Below are positions 11,735 to 23,352 of a stretch of 64,000 nt of DNA, piece after piece. Numbering within the stretch: the stretch's first letter is position 1; each line of letters opens with the position of its first letter. Both the position numbers and the translations under genes were made by a program. The notes beneath the pieces were generated by a model, which had not been told where the DNA came from, made no database searches, and saw nothing but the letters and a program-made list of their open reading frames with translations. The DNA is from Topomyia yanbarensis (lineage: Eukaryota > Arthropoda > Insecta > Diptera > Culicidae). The DNA lies in assembly GCF_030247195.1 (NCBI RefSeq), contig NC_080672.1, positions 378,362,166 to 378,426,165 of the forward strand, read 5' to 3'.

Positions 11735-12735
11735 CGTCCCATTTTTTGAGGATATTTTTTTCAATTGCATCGAGCTGCACCAAATTAATTAATATATTAA
11801 TATATTATTCATGTAAATAATGCATCTCAGCAAGTTCTACAATTTGACTCCATACAATTACCTCTTTTTGTTTCGACGCAAAGTCATTTTTATCACATCG
11901 TTTCATATGCGAAAACAACTACATTTGTGGTGAGATCATGCTGTGTTAACTATTAAATAGCAGCGAAATGAAAAGAGATATGGATATAGTGTCAAATAAC
12001 AAGCTATAGAGAATGTTAAGGGGCACCAAATGAACAATAGTAACGATTAATTTTGTAGATTAATAATTAGAATAGTTACAAAACTCCTCGAAAAACGCTA
12101 ATTATGAGCAATTTTACTAGTAAAAAGTCATTTAGTACCATTAGCTAAGAGATATTCGTGCATACATCGATAGAAAATTTTCTCAGCTTTTCAATGAAAC
12201 CTTGCAAATAACGATATAAAGTATATTTTTTTTAGATTATAGTCTTTTAAGCACTTGCAAGTCAATCACAGGAAAAGTTTAGTAATGAAATTACTAAAAA
12301 ATGAGAAGAGATAGGAATATGATATTTAAGAACAAATTATGCATCGTTCTAAAACGTTACTTTTGGATAATAGATATTGCTATAATCATGATTCATTGTT
12401 TTGAGAAAATTAACGAAAATCGCCTCAAAACACTAACTTTTAACTACTTTACAACTAAAAGTTAATTAAAGCTAATTAGCTGAAAGATATGAGAAAACCA
12501 CTCAATAGGAAAATTTCTCACCTTTCGAATGGAACTAAAAGATTTAAAATACAAAGTATACTTTTTGAGTTAGAGTTATTTAAAGGCAAATTGATTTTTT
12601 ACACAAAACAGTTCAAAAACTCTGCAACGGTTGAATTTTGATGGTACGTGTAGAACAATTTTTTCCTCCAAGTATGACAGTCAATCACTCCTCGAGAGGT
12701 ACTTAACCATGAACTAAACACCCTGTATATTGTTA
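11735..12735. repeat. Repeat element with diverged 333-bp internal tandem duplication
   Basis: GAGATATGGATATAG at 11974 aligns with GAGATAGGAATATGA at 12307, and GCTAAGAGATAT at 12145 with GCTGAAAGATAT at 12479, giving two units of about 333 bp that are strongly diverged. The left edge (GTCCCATTTTTTGAGGATA) recalls the end of the 24406-25543 element; the right edge reads AAACACCCTGTATA. Confidence 0.45.
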
Positions 12736-14155
12736 CATTGAAGTTAAGCTATGTCAGTCTCGAATCGAGGATATGCTTTGGATGAGATTTAAATAGTTTA
12801 ATGCACAATTTAATTAGTTACGATGACTTGAGCTGTCCGGCCAAATAATCAATGAAAACTAATGAAATTTTGAAAGGTTCCTCGAAACGAAAGCAGGGAA
12901 TACTAACAAATACAAGAAAGCTAAACCATTGAGCATTGAAATCACCATTTGGAATACTTCCGTTACTTATTTACAGCAAGTGTTACAATAATGGCTATTT
13001 GAAAATTAATTGCAAAAAAAACCTAATAGATGAAGTGAACAGAAAGGGGCGAGCCTTCATAATGAAAATGGAATTTATATTTATTAGGATAATTAAAATC
13101 TTGTTCGTCAACTTGCATATATTTTCGTCAATTGCAATTTTGTGACTTGTGACAACTTTAACCACCTTATTCAAAAATGCGGAGAGTTGCCAAAAACGGT
13201 TAGAATAGGCTCATTACTCTAGTTGGCTGATTTGTGGCGGCACTCCACGAACGAAAGATAATCGGAAGTGAACTGTTCAATGTCAGATACATGTATCTGT
13301 GTGAGCGTGTTTTCGTTTCAGCTTCGGTCAAAATATTATATGAAACAAAACAAGTAGGTGAAGGTCTAGTCGGATTAAAAAATCCCTTTCTTGAATGTTT
13401 CTTGTTTACGAGTGACACACAAAGTGGAAATTTCGTCCACTAATTGAATTATTCACTTACTAAATATAAAGTAAGGGATACTTCGAACGTGTGGAATGGT
13501 CAATTTTTTTGCAACCGAAAGAGTGACACTTCGTTTGCGGTTTGATGACCAAACAAAACTAAGAGATAATAAAAGTTCGCCGAAAGACCAAGCGCGGCGG
13601 TTGGCTCCATAAAGTCTAACTGTCTTGGCCTTCGTTTTCAGGCGTAAATTTGTATGACATTAGAAAAAGTTTATTGGGATGTTTACATTATGAGCCCTGG
13701 TGACATCGTTGGTTAAATTGATTTTTTTAACTAGTTTATGAGTGATGAATAAGCTAATTTTGCAAATCGTAAAAAAAAATTTACAACTTATTTTTTCTTT
13801 CACATCAACTTTTATAGATCGATACAATGTTTTGTTGTACGTTTGTGGTTATGCTTAACGAAATATGTTTTGATGGATATCCCCTATAATCGCAAACACG
13901 AAGATTACGGTCTTGACCATAGCCCTGAAATGCGTAAGCTTATTTGGTGATAAATTAGTGGCTTGTAGTTACAACATTTATTTGATTACTACCCTCTCGC
14001 TGTCGGCACAGTCACAAAACTGATCAATAATCATGACAGAAGTGTGAATTGTGTACCGAAAAGTGAAGCTCGAATGAATTTAAATTAGGCTGTTGCAGGG
14101 TGGGGAAACTAGTTTTGATTTGTTTTTGCACTTTTCATTGATTATTGAGTGTTAT
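12736..14155. other. No gene recognised
   Basis: Short frames on both strands at 12936-13145 and 13200-13443 overlap each other and show no motif, signal peptide or splice context that I trust. Confidence 0.4.
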
Positions 14156-14575
14156 TATAACCAATACAACGGAAAACCTTTTTTACCATTTTTTTTCAAA
14201 TGGCTATTGTCTAAAAATGACAAATCCTATGAAAAAATGTTGTAGGAGTAATTTTTACAAAATTAGTCATATTTTTGAACAAAAATTTTGAAAAAAATCT
14301 TCATCGACTTCTACACTGAAAAACTCGTTTTAAAAATTTAAAGTCGATTTACTAAACAACCCCATTTTTGATTTGGATGAAATTTTGTTTCAAGATTTCA
14401 AGATAGGTAACCGTCAAAAATTAAAGTTGGGCTCTTTCAAGGAAAAAAAGTTATTTGAAAAAAACTTTTCCTTGTCCAAACGGATTTTTTTTTCAGTGTA
14501 TTTTTATCGGAAACTAAACCAATTAAAGTCATAATCATCTCAGAATCCAATAAAACTCAGTTTGTGAGAAAATAT
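14156..14575 (+). repeat. Foldback-arm repeat, copy 1
   Basis: The block from AAAACCTTTTTTACC through TTGTCCAAACGGA recurs at 18655-19175 (inverted), 41168-41780 (same strand) and 43540-44150 (inverted). Diagnostic segments are AAATGGCTATTGTCTAAAAA, TTAAAGTCGATTTACTAAA and AAAACTTTTCCTTGTCC. No protein is encoded. Confidence 0.75.
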
Positions 14576-14699
14576 TCATTTATTTAGAAACTAAGTATAT
14601 TTTAATTAATCAAGAATCCCATTGAAAAGAGTTTATGTCATTAAAAAATATTCCATTATTGCTTAATTATTTTCATATTTTGTTCTCAGGAAAGATCAC

Positions 14700-14955
14700 A
14701 TGACAAACCCGTTAACGTACAAATGCTTGAGCCCTTCGCGTCCATCCACGGCACCTACACGCGCGATCTCTCAAACATGATAACATCCTTGTGATCAGGT
14801 GAACGTCTCAGGGTTTATAAATTTTCAAACGCGATCTCAAGGGTGAACCTAACAACTCCCGCGCTCGCACGATCATGAATCGGTCACTTCCGGAAGTTAT
14901 AGAAACTTTGGTATCAGCAGACTAGGTCCATGTCTTCAATAAAACCAAATAAAAA
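14700..14955 (-). repeat. 0.4-kb tandem repeat family, minus-strand unit (proximal part)
   Basis: The reverse complement contains TCGCGAAGGGCTCAAGCATTTG-type sequence (here ACAAATGCTTGAGCCCTTCG on the plus strand), CGTGCGAGCGCGGGAG, CTTCCGGAAGT and ACATGGACC. All of these are also found in order in the plus-strand units at 20430-21210. It continues at 17585 after a transposon insertion. Confidence 0.75.
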
Positions 14956-15174
14956 AACCTATTTTAATCCACCTAGCGGTGCAATTGTGCCTTTCTCAAT
15001 CATGAATCACGAGAATGTGTGCGTTGTTTATATTCATTAAAAACTTTTAAATGCATATATTACATTTTATTATTATACCTCACATGACAATTATATACAG
15101 GAAAATAAATCATTATTCGAGTTCTAAAATTTTGAAAAAGAAAAAACAGCCACGGTAATATTGAACTGAAAAAA

Positions 15175-16380
15175 GGTGCGAAATCGGCAAAGTCCCAAAA
15201 AGTCGATTTTTATAAAAAAATGTTTTTCGAGATAACATAAAATCTCGACGTTTCATGCATTTTAAAGATGTTTGGCATCAAAAATACGAATTCGATTTCT
15301 GAAATTTCATGGGGTCCCCCCTTTGAAAAAAAATATGAGTTCAGGCTTATATGGGAATTTCATGTGTGACCGGACCGTTCAGTCTATATTTCCGGAACCA
15401 TACAAGCGATCCGTGCGAAATTTTATAGACATCTGTGGGGATAATATAGCTATTATTTGGGACTAAGTTTGTGAAAATCGACCCAACCATTTCCGAGAAA
15501 CTGATATGAGTTTGCTAGTTATGAAAGATGGCCGCTTTTCCCGGGCACTTCCGGAACCGTCTATGGTGGTTAATGTAGTCAACGAAAGTTTGGTTGGCCG
15601 TCGGTGACCTAGAACAGCAAATTTAAGTTGTTTGAGAGACATTTTAGCGAAATTTTTACCTTTTTTGCTTTCATCGGAGTATCGGTTTGAATCACAATTT
15701 GCTATGTGATCGCACGCCACAACCTGCAACTCCGGAACCGGAAGTCGGATCGGGATGAAATTAAATAGCCATTTACGGGGACGCAATACCTTTCATTTGA
15801 GGCCAAGTTTAGTCGAATCGGTCTAGCCATCTCCGAGAAACCGATGTGACTGTTATTCTGAATTTAGATACTTCCGCCGGGGCTTCCGGAACCGAGGATG
15901 GTGGCCAATGTGGCCAAATAGACTTTGAATGGATGTTAGTGACCTAATACTACAAATCGAAGCAGTTGTGGTCATATTTTGGAAAATTTTTCACCTTTAT
16001 ACATTCATTGCAGAATTTATTAAAATCGACATTTTCTGCGTGTTCGTACTTATCACCCTGTAATTCCGGAACCGGAAGTCGGATCCATTAGAAATTCAAT
16101 AGCAGCCTATGGGAACGTTGCACCTTTCATTTGGGACTAAGTTTGTAAAAATCGGTTCATCCATCTCTGAGAAAAGTGAGTGAGATTGTGTTCGCGTACA
16201 CACACACAGACGCACATACACACACACATACATACACACACACATACATACACACACACAGACATTTGCCGAACTCGACGAACTGAATCGAATGGTATAT
16301 GTCACTCGGCCCTCCGGGCCTCCGTTAAAAAGTCGGTTTTCAGAGCAATTGCAATACCTTTCTATTGAGAAAGGCAAAAA
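15175..16380 (+). repeat. 1.2-kb tandem duplication, unit 1
   Basis: The unit runs from GGTGCGAAATCGGCAAAGTC to CTATTGAGAAAGGCAAAAA and is followed at once by a second unit at 16381. It contains a CA-rich microsatellite (about 16196-16262) and the hairpin-prone CTCGGCCCTCCGGGCCTCCG. Confidence 0.9.
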
Positions 16381-17583
16381 GGTGCAAAATCGGCAAAGTC
16401 CCAAAAAGTCGATTTTTATAAAAAAATTTTTTTTTTCGAGATAACATAAAATCTCGACGTTTCATGCATTTTAAAGATGTTTGGCATCAAAAATACGAAT
16501 TCGATTTCTGAAATTTCATGAGGTCCCCCCTTTGAAAAAAAAATTTGAGTTCCGGCTTATATGGGAATTTCATATGTGACCGGACGGTTTAGTCTATATT
16601 TCCGGAACCATATAAGCGATCCGTACGAAATTTTATAGACATCTATGGGGATATTATAGCTATCATTTGGGACTAAGCTTGTGAAAATCGGCCCAACCAT
16701 TTCCGGGAAACTGATGTGAGTTCGTAAATTTTGAAAGATGGCCGCTTTTCCCGGGCACTTCCGGAACCGTTTATGGTGGTCAATGTAGTCAACGAAAGTT
16801 TGGTTGGCCGTCGGTGACCTAGAACAGCAAATTTAAGTTGTTTGAGAGACATTTTAGCGAAATTTTTACCTTTTTTGCTTTCATCGGAGTATCGGTTTGA
16901 ATCACAATTTGCTATGTGATCGCACGCCACAACCTGTAACTCCGGAACCGGAAGTCGTATCGGGATGAAATTAAATAGCCATTTACGGGGACGCAATACC
17001 TTTCATTTGAGGCCAAGTTTAGTCGAATCGGTCTAGCCATCTCCGAGAAACCGATGTGACTGTTATTCTGAATTTAGATACTTCCGCCGGGGCTTCCGGA
17101 ACCGAGGATGGTGGCCAATGTGGCCAAATAGACTTTGAATGGATGTTAGTGACCTAATACTACAAATCGAAGCAGTTGTGGTCGTATTTTGGAAAAATTT
17201 TCACCTTTATACATTCATTGCAGAATTTATTAAAATCGACATTTTCTGCGTGTTCGTACTTATCACCCTGTAAATCCGGAACCGGAAGTCGGATCCATTA
17301 GAAATTCAATAGCAGCCTATGGGAACGTTGCACCTTTCATTTGAGACTAAGTTTGTCAAAATCGGTTCAGCCATCTCTGAGAAAAATGAGTGACATTTTT
17401 GGTCACATACACACACACATACACACACACATACATACATACACACATACATACACACACACAGACATTTGCCGAACTCGACGAACTGAATCGAATGGTA
17501 TATGTCACTCGGCCCTCCGGGCCTCCGTTAAAAAGTCGGTTTTCAGAGCAATTGCAATACCTTTCTATTGAGAAAGGCAAAAA
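16381..17583 (+). repeat. 1.2-kb tandem duplication, unit 2
   Basis: This is nearly identical to 15175-16380 over its whole length, with a longer T run near 16424, scattered substitutions and a rearranged CA-rich tract (about 17404-17462). High identity implies a recent duplication. Confidence 0.9.
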
Positions 17584-17584
17584 G

Positions 17585-18022
17585 AAAGCTCTCATATCCA
17601 CTGGACAACACGTTCCATGGCGACATGACCGGGAACTTCAGTTGTATGATATATGATATAATTTCTTCTAGCATCTAAACCGTACATAGAAAATTAAGTA
17701 TCAGATTTACGGTTCACCCGCGATCTTCCAAGAATACACGCGAATATGCGAAAGGCACACGGTTATAAAATCGAATTTATACACGCGAAGTTACATACAC
17801 GTTATTACACGCAACATACAAACGCATACGCGATTAAACACATTAGCGTACAAATGCTCGAGCCCTTCGCGATGATACACGCGATCGTAAAATCTCTACG
17901 CCCACTCATATCTGAACCGTACAATGAATATCACATTCAGAATCACGGCCCGCTACAATTAGTCTTAAGCTATGTTTTAGTGGGCAACGTTGCCTGTCTC
18001 GTCTGCAATTGTAGTGTGTGAA
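17585..18022 (-). repeat. 0.4-kb tandem repeat family, minus-strand unit (distal part)
   Basis: GAAAGCTCTCATATCC...CACGTTCCATGG (17585-17620) is the reverse complement of 20790-20828 with about two to three mismatches in 55 bp. The 17926-18022 end (GGGCAACGTTGCCTGTCTCG, then CTGCAATTGTAGTGTGTG) is the reverse complement of the start of the plus-strand array at 19936. With 14700-14955 it makes one arm of an inverted pair. Confidence 0.8.
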
Positions 18023-18654
18023 ACTAGCTCTAAAACTCTAGTAGGACAACTCTCGAAAAAAAGGTTTTTAAACATTTCAGTTCCACAAAATTATTACCAT
18101 CATAGAAATACACCATTTTTTGGACCGAATAATTTGATATAACGAACAGTTCGTGAGTTATTCTCATATTTTGTTTTAAAAAAGGCCTACCTTGTATTCC
18201 CCCTAGGTTGAGGGGTTTGATGGTATTGCACACATCATCAAGCATATTGCATGCATCAGTGCTAAAGAACCTCTGACAGACAATTGCTTTAAGATAGTTA
18301 TTGCATTACGCCTCGATAGTTATGCATCGAGGAGACCGAGAGAGCCTATGGGCCTTTTTTTATATGTGGAGTTTTTTCATAATCCGCACCTGCTCAAATA
18401 AACGACCACTGGTCTGTGCAAGCTGGCATGGCCGAATCGCGGGTCGATGTAAATTGATTTTTGCTGTGGGCCGTGTTTGCAAACATTGTTCTACAGATTA
18501 ATTGCGGGGTTGTTGGACACGGCTCGCAGTTCAGGTCATTGTGTTTCGATTTATCGGTCGACTTCGTCATCGTGCTAGTTATTTAAAAAATGTGAAAGTA
18601 GAAGCCTATTAGTGTAAATTAATTATTGTGCTCATTTGAAAGTTTATATTCAAG
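18023..18654. other. Spacer, no gene recognised
   Basis: This is the first part of the 1.9-kb loop between inverted 0.4-kb repeat arrays. It carries short frames only, including a minus-strand one at 18030-18245 and a plus-strand one at 18301-18501, neither recognised. Confidence 0.4.
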
Positions 18655-19175
18655 TTTGTTATGAATATATACTAAATTCGTTACTGTTACTGAAAAAAAA
18701 ATCAGTTTGGACAAGGAAAAGTTTTTTTCAAATATTTTTTTTTCCTTGAAAGTGCCCAACTTGAATTTTTGACGGTAGGTAGGGAACATAATTAACCAAA
18801 TTTCGTCCAAATCAAAGATGGGGTTTTTTAGTAAATCGACTTTAAATTTTTAAAATCGATTTTTTTCATTGTGGGAGTCGATGTAGAATTTTTTCAATAT
18901 TTTTATTAAAGAATTTGACTAATTTTGTGAAAATCACTTCTACAACATTTTTTTGTGGGATTTGTCATTTTTAGGCTATAACCATTTGAAAAAAAAAAAT
19001 GGTGAAAAAAGTTTGACCCTTTTCAAAAGACAGTCTAGATCATTTTTGGAAAAAACAAAGTACGCAAAGTGGCGTTTTATGACAAAGTCTTCATGTACAG
19101 AAAGTTTCATTAAAATCTGAGAGGGTGCCGCCAACATTTGTTCGAGTTGGCGCGAAATTCGTCATTTGCGAGATC
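18655..19175 (-). repeat. Foldback-arm repeat, copy 2 (inverted)
   Basis: It is the reverse complement of the 41168-41780 arm, from GACAAGGAAAAGTTTTTTTC through TACAGAAAGTTTCATTAAAA to GCGCGAAATTCGTC. It is inverted relative to the copy at 14156. Confidence 0.8.
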
Positions 19176-19263
19176 TTGTTTACACTCGTTATAGTAATTA
19201 AATAAATTTTCTTAAATATATTGTACATCATTCGAAAATATCCCCTTTTAGCTTCGCGTACCG

Positions 19264-19575
19264 ATGAAATGCAAACCTTGGAATAAGCAACCGTGTATAA
19301 AGGAAAGTTCCTTAAATTTGATGGACCTCCTTTCACTCATTGCACCGCCACTCAGCGGTGGGTTATTAAAGCTTATTTTCGCATATCTAAACGCGTACTA
19401 TAAGTGCATCTCAAACTCCGCTAGTCTTTCTGTTTGGTTCACTTCCGTGACCGTATACTCTACTTTTGGAGGATGTAATTATTCTCGTTTTTTTGCGGGA
19501 CCCAAGCCGCACGAAATGGAGTCGAAAGCGAAGCAGTTGTTGAGTTATTCACTGTGCAGTGTGATAACGGAGTGA
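19264..19575 (+). CDS. Unrecognised ORF in the foldback loop
   Basis: An ATG-initiated frame of 103 codons starts MKCKPWNKQPCIKESS and ends SYSLCSVITE. It lies in the loop between the inverted 0.4-kb repeat arrays, the place where a foldback element would carry its own gene. I see no transposase motif, and codon use is not convincing. It may be a remnant or chance. Confidence 0.18.
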   Translation: MKCKPWNKQPCIKESSLNLMDLLSLIAPPLSGGLLKLIFAYLNAYYKCISNSASLSVWFTSVTVYSTFGGCNYSRFFAGPKPHEMESKAKQLLSYSLCSVITE

Positions 19576-19712
19576 GCTTGAAGAACTCTTGATACCTTAT
19601 TTAATAACAATCTATAATCAGTTAATTCATGCTAACTTGTGTTCATGAATTCAATTCAGTAGTTCAAAAAATTTTGCAAGGCAGTTATACTGGGCGTAAG
19701 AGCACAGTATAC

Positions 19713-19875
19713 AGTGGGCGGGCATAGCGTAGTTGGTAAATCGATTGCCTTGTACGCAGCTCACATGAGTTCGATTTCGAACCTCGCACATAGGATTTGA
19801 GATTTTCTAAAACGATTTGTCTAACCGGAAAAGGACGAATGACCATAAAAATAAAGCCTATATAATTTTTGTTTT
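19713..19875 (+). mobile_element. tRNA-derived SINE, diverged copy
   Basis: GGGCATAGCGTAGTTGGTAA and TCGATTGCCTTGTACGCAGC match the SINE at 1322-1489. The B box is degenerate (GAGTTCGATTT), and the body carries more substitutions than the other two copies, so this is the oldest of the three. I could not find a target duplication. Confidence 0.75.
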
Positions 19876-19935
19876 CGAGGGTTGTTCTACTGAAGCTGTA
19901 GAGCTAGGTTCTCGGAAGGGCTCCCCCTCAGAATC

Positions 19936-21395
19936 ACACACTACAATTGCAGACGAGACAGGCAGTGGCGCCCACTAAAACACTGCGGACAATTGCAGTA
20001 GGCCGTGATTCTGAATGTGATATTCATTGTACAGTTCAGATATGTGCGGGCGTAGGCACTTCGCGATCGCGTGTATCATCGCGAAGGACTCGAGCATTTA
20101 TACCTTCATGTTTTCGGTCGCGTGTGATAATGTTCGTGAAGATATTCTATTTTATAACCGTCACTTTTGCATATTCGCGTGTGTTCTTGGATGATCGCGC
20201 GCGGACCGTGAAACTTATACTCAATTTTCGTGTATGGTTCAAATGCTAGAAGAAAGCGAGATGCCCCACATCACCAGACCCCCCGGCGACGTCGTCATGG
20301 AAGGTCTAGACAACACCTTCCATGATGACACCACCGGGAAATCCGACAACATGGAAGATCTCGCCTTCCTCTAGCATATGGATATGAGCTTTATTTTTTT
20401 TAGTAATGCTTTGGTTGCTAGGACGGATGGTACTGATTTCCGGTCGTAACCAATTCATGATCACGCGAGCAGGGACATTTGTAGGTTCGCGTTTGAGACC
20501 GCGTTTGAAACTTCGTCAGTACTAAAACAAATTTTCACGATCGAGGGCGTAGGTATGCGTGGTTTATAGCGAAGGGCTTAAGCGTTCGTATGTTAACGTG
20601 TTTGTCGCGTGCATGTGACTTCGAATGTATAAATTCGAATTTGTAACCGTGTTGCCATTCACATATTTACGTGCGTTCTTGGATGGTCACGCGAACCATC
20701 ATTCTGACATTTAGTTTTCGGTGTACATTTCACATTCTGACAGGGAGTGAGTTACCCCATTATCACTATAGTTCCCGGTAATATCGCCATGGAACGTGTT
20801 GTCCAGTAGATATGAGAGCTTTCTTTTTTAATTGGTCTAATGGTAGGCATGGACCTACTCTGTTGATACCATGAATAGGCTTCCGGAAGTAACCGAGTCA
20901 TGGGCATGGTCGTGCGAGCGCGGTAGTTTTAAGGTTCACACTTATCACCAGGATGTTATCATATTTGTGAGATCGCGGGTGAAGGTGCCGTGGATGGTCT
21001 TGAAGGGCTCAAGCATTTGTATGTTAACGTGTTTGTCGCGTGTGTGTCTTTGCGTGTATAAATTCGATTTTATAATCATGTGGCGTGTATTCTTGAATGA
21101 TCGCGAGGACCATGAATCTGATACTTAATTTTTAATGTATGGTAGAAGGTAGAGTCAGTTTCCTCATATCACTAGAGTTCCCGGTTATGCCGCCATGCCA
21201 CGTGTTGTCTAGTGAAGGCATGGTTGCAAGGACCGAGATAGGAGACGTGCGGCCATGGGGTAGACTTCCGGACGTCATCGACCCGTTTGTAGATTTTGCT
21301 ATCAGGATCTTTCTATCAACAGGGTACTTACTATCTTGCTTGGGAGATCGCGGGTGTAGATGTGCGTGAATGATCGCGGAGGGCTACCAAATGTT
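19936..21395 (+). repeat. 0.4-kb tandem repeat array, plus-strand arm
   Basis: Three diverged units and part of a fourth follow each other (about 19936-20412, 20413-20830, 20831-21215 and 21216-21395). Recurring landmarks are GTTGC-AGGAC near the unit start, TTCCGGA-GTAACC, GAAGGGCT-AAGC-TTTG, ATGTTAACGTGTTTGTCGCG, GTATAAATTCGA, TTCTTGGATGATCGCG and a CCATGGAACGTGTTGTCCAG-type end. Open frames of 76-100 codons inside are by-products of the repeat. The first unit has a special leader (CACACACTACAATTGCAGAC) that mirrors the end of the minus-strand arm at 18022. Confidence 0.8.
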
Positions 21396-22499
21396 ATCTT
21401 CGGAAGCCCTGACATGGACAATTAAGGAGAGTCCCAAGTCAGGGCTTGTCGCCAAGCCCTGGGTGCCTCCAGAGAAAACTTTTCCCTAAATCCACTTTGT
21501 TCATTATTTCGACCATGGCCTAAGTGGGCAATAAAAGTCGCCAAGCTTAGTACTAAATTTGATCACAGTGTAATTTAACTAAAAAGAAAACAATCGTATC
21601 CCAAATTTATGTGATATAATCACTGTAATCAGGCATTGCATTTATCGCTCATATGAGTAAATGTGTCCGGATAATTTGCTATTGTGACAATAAAAACTCA
21701 CATTTTCACACGAAAAGTTATTGGCACTCACACAACTTCTCCAGATAAAAAAAACCGCCGGAGAATGAGCGAATGAGTTTATCACGGTATCCTTTTTGCG
21801 CTCGCTGTCTTGCTGTCGCTACTCCAAAACACGAAAAAACAAGTCTATTGTACTTCTTTGCCCCTTTCTTTGCAATAAAGTGTATATTTTGACGCTTTTA
21901 TTGATTTCCACGAAATTAAAATATTATCACCTTCTCCGGTGAGAATAAGAGAATCAAATAAATTTTATCCGGAAAATTATTCTCACGCTATTTGTGGAGA
22001 CGGAGAATTTTGCGACTCATGTTATCTTGGAAAAGCTGGATATCGGATAAGCTTCTTATCGCGTGAGTGAGTGAGAATTACAATGTCTGACTCTAATACT
22101 GCTTTGATGGAAAAGTCTCCGGATCACGTCAAGGTACAGTATCATGCCGAGGGTATAAAGTTAAAATATATATATATAATAAAAGAGTATACCTTTACGT
22201 TCCAAATTTAAGTACCAGAGTAAATGATGACGGAATCGAATCAAATTTTAAAATATTCATGTTTAAATATAAAAATGATTGCTAAAACCATTTTTTAGCA
22301 ATCAACAAAATTTGATTTTTTTCCGATATAACGTCAAACATACATACCAAGAGCCTTGCGCCAAATTTTTCATATTTTTGTATCACTTTTGTATCAGTCT
22401 TGATGTACAAAGCCTAATATTTCAATACTCTTCCCCGCTAGTTCTGGTAAATTTTCACCTCCGGAGGAAAAAGCAACTTCCTCCATTTCGATTCTCACC
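21396..22499. other. No gene recognised; upstream flank
   Basis: The segment includes GAAGCCCTGACATGG...AAGTCAGGGCTTG, a GTGAGTGAGTGAG patch at about 22063 and AT-rich DNA. It is probably old repeat DNA 5' of the secreted-protein gene. Confidence 0.4.
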
Positions 22500-23331
22500 G
22501 ACGGCCGCTGATTAAAGTTAATCGCAGATCAGCCAAGCCAGCGCAGCGATGTGTGATTGTATTCACTGGGAAAACTTACCATCTGGTCTCGCGTCTCGCT
22601 GCTGAGGCTTTGTGTTTGTATAGTAGTTTGCTTTAAACAACCTAAAATCATCCAGCGTGCATTACAAACATCCGAACCACGCTCGGAGGCACATCACCGT
22701 TTATTCATCCGGCATTGCCTTGCATCGGTGGAAGGTGGATTTTCGAGCCAAGTCAAGTTTGCGAAATGTTTCGCGTGGTCGTGTATGAGGAAGTAAATTT
22801 TGGCATTAATTGATACTTCGAACAATCGGACGGTCGCGAATGGTTATTGCAATTGTACGAACAGGCAGCAGTGGTGAGGTTTAGTACAGTGCAGTGCAGT
22901 GCAGCATTATCTCATCAAGCTTACAAGACTGGTAGTGTGACTTGCATACCAAAGGCCCCCTCAGCACGGCTTGGCAGGCAAAAGTGACTGTTGCAAAAAT
23001 ATACACATGTTCGAATGCATTCGGCTAGAAAAAATAAGCGCATAGTACCTTGTAGCAGTTCGGGGCTCGGTTTGCATCAAACCATTTTATGGCGATACTG
23101 AGAATAGTATTTTGTGGCTTTTCGTGTTGCTACTTCTTACGGAGTGCTTTGGTTCACCGTGTTACAGCAACGGCACCTGCTCAGTTTAGTCCGCGTGTGT
23201 CGAAATTAAGCTGATGTTAGTTAGTCGATCGCTGCGGTTTGCCAAGAATAGATGCTCATTCGGTGTGATTTAGAACTTTAGGAACGTGATATTTTTGCGA
23301 ACCCGATTCTTGCTGGCAACGTTGAGTGAAC
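22500..23331 (+). promoter_or_regulatory. Putative promoter and 5' UTR of the secreted-protein gene
   Basis: This segment is richer in GC and CpG than its flanks and looks low-copy. It leads directly into the ATG at 23332 without any recognisable mobile element. It contains a short GTGCA tandem stretch (about 22889-22905) and several TCAGT/TCATT initiator-like sites, none of which can be chosen as the start site by eye. No TATA box is obvious at a suitable distance. Confidence 0.3.
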
Positions 23332-23352
23332 ATGAAGAAATTTGTGATAATT
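23332..23352 (+). CDS. Exon 1 coding part (7 codons)
   Basis: ATG AAG AAA TTT GTG ATA ATT is followed by the donor GTGAGT at 23353. It supplies only the basic start and first hydrophobic residues of the signal peptide, so it would be missed by an ORF search. The upstream in-frame sequence has a TGA four codons before the ATG region in a neighbouring frame, and the ATG is the natural start. Confidence 0.7.

Larger units (their letters stand above)
14956..17584. mobile_element. Inverted-repeat transposon inserted in the 0.4-kb repeat array
   Basis: The left end TTTTAATCCACCTAGCGGTG is the same terminus seen at both ends of the complete copy at 61415-62090. The right terminus is missing: the element stops at ...GAGAAAGGCAAAAA, and the interrupted repeat resumes with GAAAGCTCTCATATCC. 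Internally a block of about 1.2 kb is present twice. No transposase frame is recognised; open frames of 107 codons on the minus strand (15463-15786, 16673-16996) are copies of the same non-coding unit. Confidence 0.7.

Noticed and set aside
15463..16996. Two nearly identical 107-codon minus-strand frames as a duplicated gene
   Set aside because: They lie at the same place in the two units of a transposon tandem duplication, start without convincing context and show no protein motif.
19947..21369. Several 75-100 codon frames in the 0.4-kb repeat array
   Set aside because: They change frame and content from unit to unit; the repeat is conserved as DNA, not as protein.
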